64,000 nucleotides of DNA from Bradysia coprophila (lineage: Eukaryota > Arthropoda > Insecta > Diptera > Sciaridae), in assembly GCF_014529535.1 (NCBI RefSeq), contig NW_023503334.1, positions 1-64,000 of the forward strand, in the 5' to 3' direction. A program made the position numbers and the translations under genes. Shown in pieces: positions 1 to 12,742 of the stretch. The notes beneath the pieces are model-generated. The model worked only from the letters and a program-made list of their open reading frames with translations, ran no database searches and had not been told where the DNA came from. Position 1 is the first letter of the stretch; each line of letters begins with the position of its first letter.

Positions 1-3000
1 ATGCTCTGTAAAAGTATATGAAGCTAAATAAAAGTGAATAAAGAGATGTTCCTTTGTAGTATCTTATGAGTGTAGAAGTTAACCGTAACGTGACATGACA
101 TGAGAAACTAACAGTGGCGTAAATTATTTCGCTAATTACATCTGACAACTATACTTTGTGTTTTGTGTTGTAAGATAAGTACAAATCAGGAATCGCTACA
201 CCATTTTTCAGCGTCCATTTTTATTGAATTTGACATTATCCAGTTACGAAAAAAATATAGAACTTTATTTCCTCTGCTTCTCAATACTTCCTACGGGGAA
301 CTCAAGTGAAAAATTTGAGTTTACCGCTTGCGGTGCACATGAAGTCAACTTCTGCACGGATTTTCTTCAGATTGCCCTGTACTGAAATGATGAGTGAGAC
401 GACCAGCAAAACGTCCGTAAAAAATAAAAAAAGTAAATTTTAAAATTGAACATTTTTGTCAACATTTATTACGTTTTTCATGTGTGTTGCAGTAAATAAT
501 TTTTCCTCTTCTAAATATCAGTTTTCTCTTCACAAATAATAATTTTCTCTTATATTTAATGGCACAGTTTGACATAATCTATATTATTTAGTTTCACATA
601 ATTGCAGGCTAAAAATGTTTTTCTTTTGAAAACCTACTCGCTTGCAAATCTTTGTAAGTGCGAGGTGTTCAGAATAAACTGAATCTTAGTGGAGTAGCTT
701 CGTTAATCGAAGCAATGTGTTGCAATCCAAAGGATAAGTTATTGAAACAACGGTGCCTACGAAATTAGGTGGGAAAGCTACTGTTAATGACATAAAACAC
801 ACTACATCTGGCAAGATTTCATAACATAACGAGCGTTTCAAGTATTAGCTGAGCTAATTTAGCTCCTTAATTGAGACTGTGGTCGCATTAAAAGTAAAAT
901 CTGGCTGTAAACATCACAAACGCCGATACAAATATCCTAAACTAAACAAACTAAATAATTTCAATCTCAATCTAATTTATCGACTTGCTAAAATTTCAGA
1001 AAATTTTGCAGGATTTAGTTAGTTTACAAAAATTACCAAATTTTAGGAAAATTTTAGCAAATCAATTTTCCAAAAATAACCGACAACTCGATCAAATAAA
1101 CGGCGCTGTTCATCTTTAAAAATTTTTTGTTTTTGATTTTCTTCGAAACTTAAAATTTTTAAAGAATTTTCTTGAAAAACCGCTTTTGAGAAAATTTACG
1201 AATGTGAAAATTCAAGAAATTTTTCTCAAAGATAGGCAGTTTTCAACAATTGATAGAGTCTGTTCAACACTTCAATCAATTACTCTTAGATCGAGAGCCT
1301 GGTGCATAACACCGGTTTGAAAGCTATGCTACCTACTATCCAGAAAGAAAAAAATTTGTTGTTCCTTTGGCAACACTGGCACAAAATCTTGATTTTCTAC
1401 ACTGCCGGAATTTACATGATGGACTTTAGAGCCTAATATTTGGTAATTAATTCCAAAAAATTCACTAAAATTCCCAATTTTTTTTCTTTGCTTGTTCATA
1501 GTTTTTAAACGTTTTTGAACGTTTCTTGATGTTTTTGGGAATTAATTCCCAAATATTAGACTCAGATAGACTTAGTGAAAAGTGTAAACAAAAGAACTTT
1601 TTTGTTTAAAATTTACACTAAGTCTCTTATGCAAATTACGGCAATACAATAGGCATATGCTTGTTAGGGCAATCGTATTGTGTAGTGTAATAACGTGTTA
1701 TTTATATTTAAAATTTGAGCTTTTATATGAGACACTGATATGCACGCAGGCTCTCGGCCTACCTTTTTGTTTCCCACTTGTGTCAATAACTTTTTTCAAA
1801 AAGAAAAACATTCCATGCACTGCAGTTTTATGTTATGTGAATTATTCACGTTCCATCTAATTCTTTCGTTTAAACATTTAAATTGACATTTAAAAACAGA
1901 ATCTTATTTTTTTAGCACATTGTTCCATTATACTTTAAAATTATAATAATCATTGCTTTACAAATTGGTTTTTGATCGTTTCTCTTAACTTTGAAAAAAA
2001 AAACGATTTTTCTATCAAACTTAACTCAATGATTTTTCATTTTAAAACTAAAATTCCCTGTAATTTCTTCTAGATCCTATTAAAAACAAATGATAACACA
2101 AAAAAGCAACGATCATCAAAACCAAAATTATTTCCGTGTTTTCCTCAATTCGTTTAGTGTAAATTACAGATTGAGAATTATAAGAACAGACATTTTTAAT
2201 CCAACGCAGGTTATTACGAGACTTATTCATTCAGCCTGCGACGTGCCGATAGAACTGGCTTAGAAACATTAGGATCGATATGTAAATGCCAAATCAAGTA
2301 CTTCAAAGTGCAGTAAATGTGTGTTGAATTGGATTGTTATTTTGTTTCAAATAATCCGTTATTACAATTCTCAAACTGTAACCTAAATTGAGCATTTTGT
2401 TTATCTGATAAACAGACAACTGTGAGACGTAAAATTTACATTTATCCTTAAATTCTTAAACGCTGATAGGTCACATTCAATTTCACTTACGATCTAATAA
2501 AATATTTACTTAGACACAACCATAATTATATGTCTCCTATCAAATGAAATACTTTCTTGTGTTCTTCTAGGGAGGGAAGAGCCACCACAACTTGAGTCTT
2601 ATCATTAATGTCGAATATAAATACTTTGTATTATAACGATTGCTACTTTTTCACTTCTTTTTTTTTGTACCAATGTATCATTCCATCGTAACCGTTACTC
2701 TATTGGTTGGAATCTCCACCTGTGATATTTTTACAGCAAAATTGACATCATTGCTATTTCGATTGAACATTGAACATTTGCGGATATAAGTCGAATGCAA
2801 TGATGCAAGTTAGAATTGGTTTGCAGAACTGTAATTTTCATTGTCTGTGGAAATCGAATTTGAATAGTGTTACGATAGAATCATAAGTTCAATTACAGTT
2901 GGAAATAATTTGATATGTGCAGTTATTTGCCGCAGCTGAACTGACCAGTTGGTACACAATCATATACACTTGCCATAATAAACGATGAGCAGACAAACTA

Positions 3001-5786
3001 AACCACGAAATACGCATATCGATGACACTGAATGTAGCTTGTCTTTCGATGCATAAGCAGTGTGAGTGTGATTGTAAACCAGCTGGCTAGTTCATCTGGA
3101 ACAAAAAAAAATGCACAAATCGAACTACTTTCAACTGTACTTGTGTTCTGTTTGATTTTTTTTTTTAATTGATTGTATTCTAATGGGAAAGCTGAGGTTG
3201 TGTTCAACATTACATAGCATCACAATTGACCATTCAACTTGAATTTCAAATGGAAATATTTTTAGTCGAATAATTGAAGTTTTGCAATTGGGAGACTAAA
3301 TAACGTACAAAATTCATTGCCCTTTTTATTCTACTGATTTATTGTTCAATTTACTGAGCTTATAGTTTTTCTATGGAAACATTAGGTAGATAGACTGGCA
3401 ATATGTATATATTGTATATGAATAGCAACTATCTGAGCAATATTTGAAATAATTATTTTTTAGCGTACTACAGGCCAAAGGACCGAGTGACTAACAATCG
3501 GTTTCTCTTTTCACTGTGGTACATCGATTTTAGAGATCTGATTTGAATGCTGATTTTTCACGACTTGCTGCAGCTTGCTGCACCCATTCCTATGGCAAAA
3601 TTCGAAATGTCGTCAACAAAAAATATTGAGCAAACAACTAACAATGAGTGCCTCAGCCTTTAAGGTGTCCATTTGACGCGAATACATTTCAAATGAGATC
3701 GAGAATAAGGTTTCATTGGACGGGAAGAAAACTTTTTCAAAAAAAAAAAAGAATCGATGTACCCAACTCATTTCACATTAAAACTAACCTTTCACAGACG
3801 GCAAGCATATCATAATTATCGATGTTTTTTCTTCATTTGTGTAAATAAGTATTCTTTCGAGAGATTCGTACGAAATTTCGTTTAATTGATTAGCGTTAAC
3901 ATCCACAATGGTAAGAGCCGTCTGTAAAATGTTACTATGGACGTTGCAATTACGGTGAACAGCCCTTTTGTGTATATTATAATCTTAATACTTTATTGGC
4001 AACCTTTCTCGGCAAAATGATTTCATCTCAAAGCTATTTGAATTTGGAAGCATTGATGACAGTGGAATTGTGCATTCAGTCGTACCTTAAAGTATAAACG
4101 GAGGGATATGACGAGACAAACAAGGTTAACAACTATGTTGCATGTGTTTATCAAACAACAACATGGCTAAGCGATAATTTCAAATGAGGTAATTTTGGAC
4201 AGAGGAATCAAAAGCTGTTTGTCGCTTGTCCAAAGCTTTCTTCGGATTGGTTTCTTATTCCTTTCGTTTATAGCCTGTTTACAGTCTGAACATTAGACCA
4301 TACCAGGTACTTCGGGTCAATCAATCAACAAAGCAAATCCTGAAATTATTTTCAAGGATATTCTAGGATTCGAAAGTTTTTTTGTCAATTTCAATGAAAT
4401 TTAATGCATTTTTACGCGACTTTTAAAGATTTTCTTAAACCTACAAGAATCCTTTGTGAGGATTTATTTAACAATGGATTTTCATTTGAGTGCCAAAGGA
4501 TTTTCTATCAGAAATCATTTCACCGGGAAGGCTCTTGTTTATAGTCTTTTTTTTTTGTTAAAAGTCATGAGAGGCTGAGGTGCTATGAAAATACTTGAAG
4601 GCATTCTTTTCAAAATGGACCTAAGCTCCGTAGAATTTATTAATTTTTTAGCTCCGTGTGTGGTTGTAGTTTTAGAAGTTGCGGTAAGAAAAATTATAAC
4701 TTTCGACTTTCACAAAGAAACCGGATGTATCAAATTAGTGAATTATAAGAAAAATGATATTTTCCGTTTCTTTCTTCAAATTTATCATAAAGAACTCCTA
4801 CTGCCATCGTCAGCGTATTTGAAAAGGAGTTAAATGAATGAATATTCACTAGAGTGGGTCGATTTTACCAACTTTAAAATCTACATCACGTTGTTTGTGT
4901 TGCTGGAAGATACTAAACTTGTGGCATCATTACTTTTTCGTTCCGCACACTTTTGAGTATCCGAAATGCATTTAAAATCCGATTTTTTATACGAACTTTA
5001 GTCATTCGTGGGATCACTAATGTAACATACCCCGTTTCTGCATTAACTCTTCACTGTCCTCTTAGTCAAATGAATATCAATAATGCTGAAAAATAATTCC
5101 TGCAACAGGTTAACCAAAAGGAAGGAAATTAATGCGTTTTGGACTATTACGGACTATTACTATTCTTTGGGCATATAAAACACGACGCTAGAAAATATCT
5201 TATGGAGCTGGGTAAATTTTTGAAACGAATCCTTCTAGTTGATCATCCACACAAAGATGGTTTTCTGAAGGTGTTCTTAATGTATGCCAGTTTTGGCGGA
5301 ATCTGCGGGATTGAGTATTTTGTTCATTGTTGAATTTCAGTTTCATATGTTTTTTCTCACATTTACACAAAACATTAAATTAGTTTGAAAAATATTTCGG
5401 TAAAAATGTAACCACCACATTCATTTGTATTGACTTAAAACTATGCAATTGTTTGTGCGCCTGGTTTTTTACAATTAATATTTTTTCACCAATTTCCATA
5501 AATTGTTTTCTTGAAAATGCGAACGAAAATGCTCAATGGAAAGTTCATTTCGCAATTAAAATCAATAATTAAATTATTGTCGTTGTGAAAATTAAAAATT
5601 CTTTTTATCTTAACCGTTAAAATGTTTTGTTCATTTCCTCATTTGAGATCCAATAATTTGTTGTCGAGTTGTCCTTTTATGTTAACTTAAAATTGAAATA
5701 TGGAAATAGGCCGTCAAGTTACATGTTATGGAACTCTTAATTACTTAAAAACTACGTTTTGTTTCACTCACTTGTATCGTATCTAC
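1..5786. other. Gene-poor AT-rich flank
   Basis: I see no supported coding region here. Short open frames (for example 1657-1860, 4585-4833, 5139-5333) have no recognisable domain, no plausible splice partners and a composition typical of AT-rich noncoding DNA. The only structure noted is the pair of inverted repeats at 1429-1624. The right edge carries the 3' end of dispatched, whose stop codon is at 5787-5789 on the minus strand; a 3' UTR must lie in the last few hundred bases. Confidence 0.6.
1429..1563. repeat. Small inverted repeat, MITE-like
   Basis: The left arm at about 1429-1460 (core TAATATTTGGTAATTAATTCC) is the reverse complement, with few mismatches, of 1527-1563. About 65 bases separate the arms. 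A second hairpin follows at once at 1569-1624: GACTTAGTG facing CACTAAGTC. This is either a small non-autonomous element or two adjacent hairpins. No coding content is seen. Confidence 0.5.
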
Positions 5787-8700
5787 CTAATACGTCAATG
5801 TTACATCATCCAAATCACCATCAACCGTTAACGTCGATGTGGGACTGTTCTCTTTCATCGCCACTTTCGCCTTAAATGCCCGATCGAAATTGATCGGTCG
5901 CGTTTCCAGCGTGGCTGGCTTCACTATCGAATTCGATGTCAGCGAACTCAATTCATGCGATTCCGAACCGACTAGTTCACCAGCCGCCGAACTTGATGCC
6001 GATAATAATTGTTCGGTGGCCAGACCCTGAGCGGACATTCGACTGTTGCGGTTCAGGTGATTTTTGGCGTTATGCTTGTCGCTTTTATCGAAACTCGGCA
6101 GCTTAAACTGACCGCATTCGTGCTGCGGACCGCATATGTACAGCAGGCTCATCAGAAAGAATGTCGCGAATATCCAACTGATTGACATGACAATGATAAG
6201 AAATTTGCCGAGTTGAATGTATGCCAGAACATCGGATAGTAACATAAATACGCCCGCAAATGCCGTCGTTAATGCTACCATTAATGTCGGACCGAGCATT
6301 TGCGATAGTGCCGCACGTGTGGATGATTTGCGATCCGACTCGCCGGATAGGCGATAGTGTACGCTGTAAATCAGACTAAAGTCGATCGATAGTCCGATTG
6401 CCGAGCAAATGGATATGCACTCGAGAACGTTTAGCTTCCAGCCCATCAGAATCAATACAGCGACTATTGTGAAAATGGTCAATGTCACTGTGAGAATTGC
6501 GTAGAAACTGAGCAATACGTTGAAGGTGACGAGCAGTAGGACAAAGAACGAAACGACCATAGCAATCGTAATGGATATCACGGTGTCTTTCGACAGAGTC
6601 TGTTGTAAATCGAAAAATTGTAAATCGCTGATGAACCAAGCATTTTGCATCCCATTCGGAGCTGTTGCCATGATTTCGCTTAACCATTCCTCCACAGTTG
6701 CAACGAATTCCTTTACCACGGTGAAGGATTGAGTATACGATTGAGTGCTCTCGTATTCGACGACTAATGCTTTGACTAGCGGTGTCGTTTTATTGGTTAT
6801 TGTCGATTGAAACGTACTGGTCCGTCCAAATTTCGGTCCGGCAATTCCCGGTATAAAAATATACCTCGGCGACTCGTACAAACTTGATATAATTTGCGGC
6901 AAACATTCGTCGAACACATGCGGCTTATATGGAAAAACCGACGTTTCACAGCAAGGTGTTCGATCTAGTCCACTCATGTCATCCAAGCACCTACGACAGC
7001 AGCCGACAATAACAAATTTACCATGTTCTGATGTTCTGAATCAATTCACAAAACTTACCGGCGCTCCATGGTGCGAATAAAATTTTCTATAAAACAATTC
7101 GGCAGTATTGTCGACACGGAACTCGGTTGGTAGAATGGTTGTTGCTTCAATTGTTTGCAAAAATTCAGTAGCCACAACTGTGACTCAATGGAAGACATGT
7201 TGAAGTCGTTGTCAAAATGGAGTGTACCGCGCGACGTCGGATCGAAATAGTTGCCATTGTCGATCGGTATTACTCCCCATACAACTCGGATGAGTAGCTT
7301 GAATGTCTCAGAATCCTACGAACGACAAACGATGAATTAGTCGTCATGTCCACTGCTCGGTGCATAGATTGTTGAAAATTACGATCGTGATAAGACGCTT
7401 ACCGTATACGTTTTCTCGAACCAAAACATATTTTTGAATTGACTGTCGTAGATTTCGAACGGATGATCGTCGGTGAATACTTTAAAATCGGGCGTGTCGG
7501 GTAATTGAAGTTTTGGCCAATAGAAAACGGCTACACCGCTCATAATACCAAGCGTTCCTGATTCGAATGGAGTTTGTTTTTAATTATTCACTGGGGATGC
7601 AGACGGCCGAAGATGAGATTAAAACTTACCCAATAGCAACACCCAGATGTATGGCATTCGGGCAACAGCAGCAATTACGAAATGTTTAACGGTAGCGGTG
7701 ACATTTTTGATAAACGTAAAAAACAAATCGGCCGGCTTATTGCAAAGCTCCTGCGAACAGCATGACAAACGTTCCACAAACGAAACCGATGCCGGGAGCC
7801 AGGTGATCATTAGAACATAATTACACATGACAACGGTTCCAGCAAATGTTCTGCAATGGTTTTATGATTGAATGAAAGTAAGGACAGTTTACAGCATTAC
7901 CATCGGCCGCATTTACTCACCCGAAACATCGCACGGCTGTAATGGAATTCAAAAGATTTGTATAGAATGCGACTGAAGTTGTAAGCGATGTGACGAACAT
8001 GGACAGTGCAGCATGTCGTAATGTTAGGGCTATTAGGCCACTCAGAGATTCGGAGTACGAACTGTCCGACGATATGGATGTGGTTGACGCAATGGGAAGC
8101 GTTAATGACTTCAATCTGATCCGTTCGGCAATGGCCCAATTCCACATTGTGACGTAGATGAAAACGTCATCGGCTCCGATGCCGACAATTACCACCACAG
8201 CCAGTAGATTCATAAATGGAAAGAATGACAGCTTGAATACCATCGAATAAATGAAGTAGGCGAGCCCCAGTGAGAATATAATGGCACACATGGTCATCAG
8301 CGCAAGAATGAGTGATTTAGTGTACAGCCAAATGCACGCCAAGACGAATAAAAAACCGAGTCCAATAAGCCATCCGTCAATGCGTAGACACTCGTCGAAA
8401 AGAATGTTTTTCAGGCCCATGTCCATCGCCACGACAGAAACCAATTCATTGGAAAGCGATCTAGAAGTGGAGGGCTTAGCAAAATAGAATAGGTCAAATT
8501 GGCGCCAACTGTCTTACGATTTTTGAATGTTGTAATAGAGAGGTAAAGCTTTTGTACTTTTTGCGATTGGTGCGAATACCATGGAAGCAGCAACGAACAC
8601 ATCAGAGTTCTAAACAAAAGAAGAATGTGGAATTTCGTTAACGTTTGAGACGTTAAATGTTGTACGACAACGTCGTAATATTTCACTTACGTTCTCTTTA

Positions 8701-11021
8701 ACTGATCCAGTGTCAATGAGGTAGTGTAGAATATTGTACACAGCGTTATTCTGTTCACAATCAACAGGTACACGACACTTCCTTTTGTTACAATCATTGC
8801 TCAACTTCATTGTTTGGTAATAGATGTAGCATTCTTGGATTAAGATTCGTGCTTGCTGAACGTCGTCTTCCTGTAAAAAGTTTACAAAATTTATATCTTA
8901 GTAGGGTCCGCGTTTCATTTTAATTATACAAAAGAAAATTTTGTTGAAGGTGGTAACCAACGCCATTACTTCCATGCCAGTCCTAAAGACGCATTGCAAG
9001 ATGTATCTTTGCAACACAAACATTCGGGTCCTTTGGAAAAATTCGGAAAATTTCTTTTCTAAATATCTTGGAGTTATCCTCTTTCAAAGTCGAATTCAAA
9101 AAGTGCGAAAAGCTTTCATCTCTCTAAACAATATTTGGAATTCGACACAGTGAAACTTGAAGCTGAAATTCTTTAAATTGCATCTCAGTATTACTCTACG
9201 GCTGCGAAACTTGGAAAGTGACATCGATAATCGAGAACAAAATTCAAGTCTTCGTCAATCAATGCCATAGAAGAATCCTGAGAATACGCTGGCCAGAAAA
9301 GATTTCAATCATCGAGTTGTGGAACCTAACCAACTGCGAGAAAATGAAAATGCTGATCCGGAAATGTAGTTGGATCGGTCACACAATTCGACGCCCTGTG
9401 GAAAGCATAGCGAAAACCGCACTGGACTGGAACCCACAGAGAATGCGGAAAAGAGGCCGGCACAAAATCACGTGTAAACGAACAGTCGTCGACGAAGCGA
9501 GGAAAGCCGATGGACGGAAGTCAAGGTACTTGCACCGATAGATGATGATGATGATGATCCCCTTTCATCCATTTTCTAATTTGGCCCAATTAGGCCAAGC
9601 AAGCTACCATTACAATAACGGTAAAAATCTGATTTTACATGAAAAAACAACAAAGGAACAAAGCGATGCCCTGACACTATTTTCCATTATACAGTACAAA
9701 TGAATCCATCAATGAAGCACAATTCGACCGATTTAGACATTTGAACAGTACCGCCGTTGCTATAATATGATGTTGTGATTGATTCAACAAAACACTCACC
9801 TCAATGTCAAAGCACGATGTTTTGTTCGAAATCAGTGCAATATAATTTGGCAACGACCATGGCCTACAGCATTTTCTCGACGTAATCTCTGTTTCACACA
9901 AATCTTGATACGGCTGGATTTGCTCCAATTTGAATTCCAAGTCGCAGATAGCTGCAAAGATTTTATCAAATTATAAATGATTCGTGGAGGGTAGAGTGGA
10001 AAAAAAATGAAGAATATACCGAGCAGAGCATTCAGTTCGAACAACGTTTCGGTGAGATTGTAGTTGACTCGCTGGACCACAAAATGTGCGTACTCGATGT
10101 CTATAGGGAGGCAAGGGAAAGATGTATTAGCATTGCGTACATACGAATAATGTGTTCAATTCCAAAGTCCACTCACTGGGAGCTTCACAAAAGAATCCAT
10201 TTGTCCTGGTATGAATGTCAGACTCGATTCCGGGCGGATTTTTTTCGCGCAATAAACGCCATTCAGTATTTCGCATTTCCAATTTTTTGTTATAATCATC
10301 ATCGTTGGTGAACGATAGATTTTTGCCATAGTTCCACTGTCGGTCGTTGCCGGTAACGTTATGGTACGATTCGTCCGAACTATCGATGTCCAGTTTGGAG
10401 CTGACATTCTTTGGCCACAATTCGTCACGGATCACTTTCAATTTCGTTTTCAGTTTTGTCTTTTTGTTTTTCTTCTTGTTGTTGGTGCCTTTTTTCTACG
10501 AAAAATTGTTTTTGTAAGAGATTGATCCTTGGGATGTAATTTAAATGAAAATTCACCTTTTTGAAATATTGTTCCTGTTGAAAGTCATTGGGGTTAGCTA
10601 TTAAACTGCCGGATGGTCGACTTTCTTCCAGTAAATTACGCCAAGTTGTTATTCGCTGACTAATGTCAGTTCCTCTAGCCTCGAAACCCTGAAAATGGGA
10701 CAACATTTCTTTAGAGCGCCAATTTCTTCATTAAAGTTCCGGCTGAATTCGAAGCTATTCGGAACTGTATACTATGATATCATTCAATGAGCAAAATTTG
10801 TATACGAACCAATGTGGGATCCGAAAAATCTGGAAGACTTTTCAATGTGACTGATACTATGGAGGCGAAGCAGAGGGCGGTAAACATACAAGAAAAGTGT
10901 TACATTTCTTTTTAGTGCTGTAAATAGTACATTACTTACCAATAGCAGCCAAACATAATACGGAAACACCAATAAGTACGAGCCATGGTCTATTGGCCAG
11001 TAACTTAAAGTACCAATTCAT
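5787..11021 (-). CDS. disp: Dispatched, RND-family Hedgehog release transporter (13 exons, 1153 aa)
   Basis: Dispatched is a 12-span Patched-like membrane protein that exports cholesterol-modified Hedgehog from producing cells. Exons, all phase-consistent: 11021-10940, 10856-10810, 10688-10557, 10495-10177, 10100-10020, 9951-9800, 8870-8691, 8609-8518, 8460-7921, 7850-7630, 7557-7403, 7315-7059, 6990-5787. They sum to 3462 nt, close to the 1.2 kb-codon size known for fly Disp. The ATG at 11021 precedes a short hydrophobic signal-anchor (first span). The RND signature GFEARGT starts exon 3. Exon 9 encodes the sterol-sensing region with [10 protein letters not shown] (about residues 455-464; paired Asp 459/460 of the ion relay). 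Exon 13 has the matching [10 protein letters not shown] (Asp about 956) and the last spans, then a cytoplasmic Ser-rich tail. Cysteine-rich extracellular loops are in exons 6-7. Odd points: a lysine-rich insert begins exon 4 (residue 88 on), and intron 1-2 spacing is compact while intron 6 (930 bp) is swollen by a retroelement. Exon 2 uses the unusual donor GTTCGTA. Confidence 0.94.
9040..9575 (+). mobile_element. RTE-like non-LTR retrotransposon 3' fragment in disp intron 6
   Basis: This sits inside the 930 bp intron between disp exons 6 and 7 and is antisense to disp. One frame reads [14 protein letters not shown] near 9105-9145. After frame breaks comes [10 protein letters not shown] near 9195-9225. 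An open frame from 9218 continues with [20 protein letters not shown], then [10 protein letters not shown] and KTALDWNPQ. These match the C-terminal part of reverse-transcriptase polyproteins common in invertebrate RTE-type elements. A frameshift near 9515 moves the end to [13 protein letters not shown], that is, a (GAT)n run at 9541-9558. A short trinucleotide 3' tail is typical of RTE elements. The copy is 5'-truncated, frameshifted and dead. Clade assignment is inferred from memory of the family. Confidence 0.75.
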
Positions 11022-11876
11022 TTTCGAACAAATGTTAGGGGATGGAATGGTGAATGCACCATTTTCTCTATTGACAATTAAAATAAACGACGATTTTGAC
11101 TGAGCGACACTGTGTTGTTTTCATTTCCTTTCTTTTTTTTATTTATTTTATTTTGTTGAAATGATCGAAACCATTCTCGCGTATTCTAAAAACCGTTTTC
11201 CCAAATAATTTGTCACTGCATCGAATCAACATATTATCACAAATAATACAAACGACTGAGTCGTCATTTATTATTAATATAACATTTTCCTTTATGCAGT
11301 AAATGCAACATTTTCCTTAGCATGAGATCTTAGTCTGGAGCGCACATTAGGTGTAAACTACCTGAAACGTGCTCAGCGGCACAGAAACAATTATTTTTGT
11401 TATAGGATTACCGGGATGGGAGATATTTAAAAACAAAGTGAATTTGCACTGTAGAAACATTAAATTTGAAATGTCACTTTTGTGGAAATGAAATGTCATG
11501 AGAAAAGATTCTTGTTTTGTAGATGGCGCACGTTAATTACTTTTGACAAATGACTTTTAGACCTCGACTCGTACGTAATAGGAGTCTAATAACATTGTCA
11601 AAACAATTGTACTGTAGGGAAACACCTGACTTGACTAAGGGAAAAGATTGTTAATTTGTCCCTTCTAGTTGTTTTCTTAAAATGTAATAAATATTATGGA
11701 CACCTTTACATGAAAAGAAATGACATCACATCTCTTGAGTCTGAGTCTATGGGCACTTGTTGACTATTCAATTGTAACATTTAATAATACAGCTGGGGAA
11801 CAACATTGGATAGTAAAAAATGTGTTCTAAGTTAATGACATTTTTCGTTCGACCGAAATATTTAATGCGTTTAACT

Positions 11877-12062
11877 CAAGGCTGTATACTTTGGGAAGGT
11901 CACGCAGATCACCATTTTATTAGTTATGCGGGAACACACCTTTTCCATACAAACAAATTCACCAAAATTGAATCTGTATGGCGTGGTGAATTTTTTGTAT
12001 GAAACGTGGTGTTTAACCCGCGTATCTGCATCTGCGTGACCTCCCTGAAGTATACAGCCTTG
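11877..12062. mobile_element. MITE-like palindromic element, copy 1
   Basis: The terminal inverted repeat CAAGGCTGTATACTT is followed by a close match of GGGAAGGTCACGCAGAT; the right end is its reverse complement with small differences. Inversion continues inward (ACACC facing GGTGT, AATTCACC facing GGTGAATT), so almost the whole 186 bp can fold. Directly outside are 7 bp direct repeats GTTTAAC at 11869-11875 and 12063-12069, a plausible target-site duplication with one base between it and the left terminus. Related to the element at 12170-12482. Confidence 0.7.
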
Positions 12063-12169
12063 GTTTAACATGCATTTGGAACTGAAATCAGACAAGTGGT
12101 GAGTACATTCATCATAAACACCTACTTTTGAAAACGCAATATTCTGTAAAGCTGAAGGAAATCACACAT

Positions 12170-12482
12170 ACGGCTGCAAACTTTAGGGGATCGTCATTTT
12201 ATTAGATACGCGGGAACACAACACTTCTGATGATTTTACTTGAAAAAAAAATCACCACAGCATCACGACGACGAGAATCATCGAGGGAGGTGAATTTTTG
12301 TAAGAAATCCGCCACGTTGTCGTCAACTGTAGAGTGTTATGAACAGAGCGAGAAAAACGAAGACCATATAATTATAACTTGCCTTGGTTTATTTGTCAAA
12401 GTATTTCTTTCTCTTTCATCAGTCTATAGTGTAACATCTGTCGGATCTGTATTTGCGTGACCTCCCCAAAATTTACAGCCTT
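12170..12482. mobile_element. MITE-like palindromic element, copy 2 (diverged)
   Basis: The left end reads CGGCTGCAAACTTTAGGGGA, then TCATTTTATTAGATACGCGG, matching the left side of the 11877 element. The right end (TTTGCGTGACCTCCCCAAAA, then TTTACAGCC) is the inverted partner. The interior differs and is longer than in copy 1, so the two share ends rather than being a simple recent duplication. Confidence 0.6.
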
Positions 12483-12742
12483 GCTCACAAAGGCGGCTGG
12501 CAGCAAAAGTTAGTCGTGCGAACGTAAAACATAAAAATTTCTTCTTTAGTGTTGGTAGAGCTGAAAGAACATATATTTATTTCACTGGGACCGCATAGTC
12601 CAAAACGATGAACATACTCTTTACTCTTTATGTCTCGTGACTTTTTAGTACGTTCGGAACAGTGATATTGGGTATTGTTGGAGAAGGTGTCATTTTTATT
12701 GAAAATCGCATAAGAAAATCATATGATCTGTTGAGCTCGAAG

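Larger units (their letters stand above)
11022..12742. other. Intergenic gap between divergent disp and ATP6AP2
   Basis: The two genes are head to head, about 1.7 kb apart, so both promoters should lie here. No clear TATA box stands out. The interval is partly filled by two related palindromic elements (11877-12062 and 12170-12482); no coding frame in it looks real. Confidence 0.6.

Noticed and set aside
6376..6687. Alternative-frame ORFs over disp exon 13
   Set aside because: Shadows of the true frame, which carries the transmembrane segments and the GLSIDF motif.
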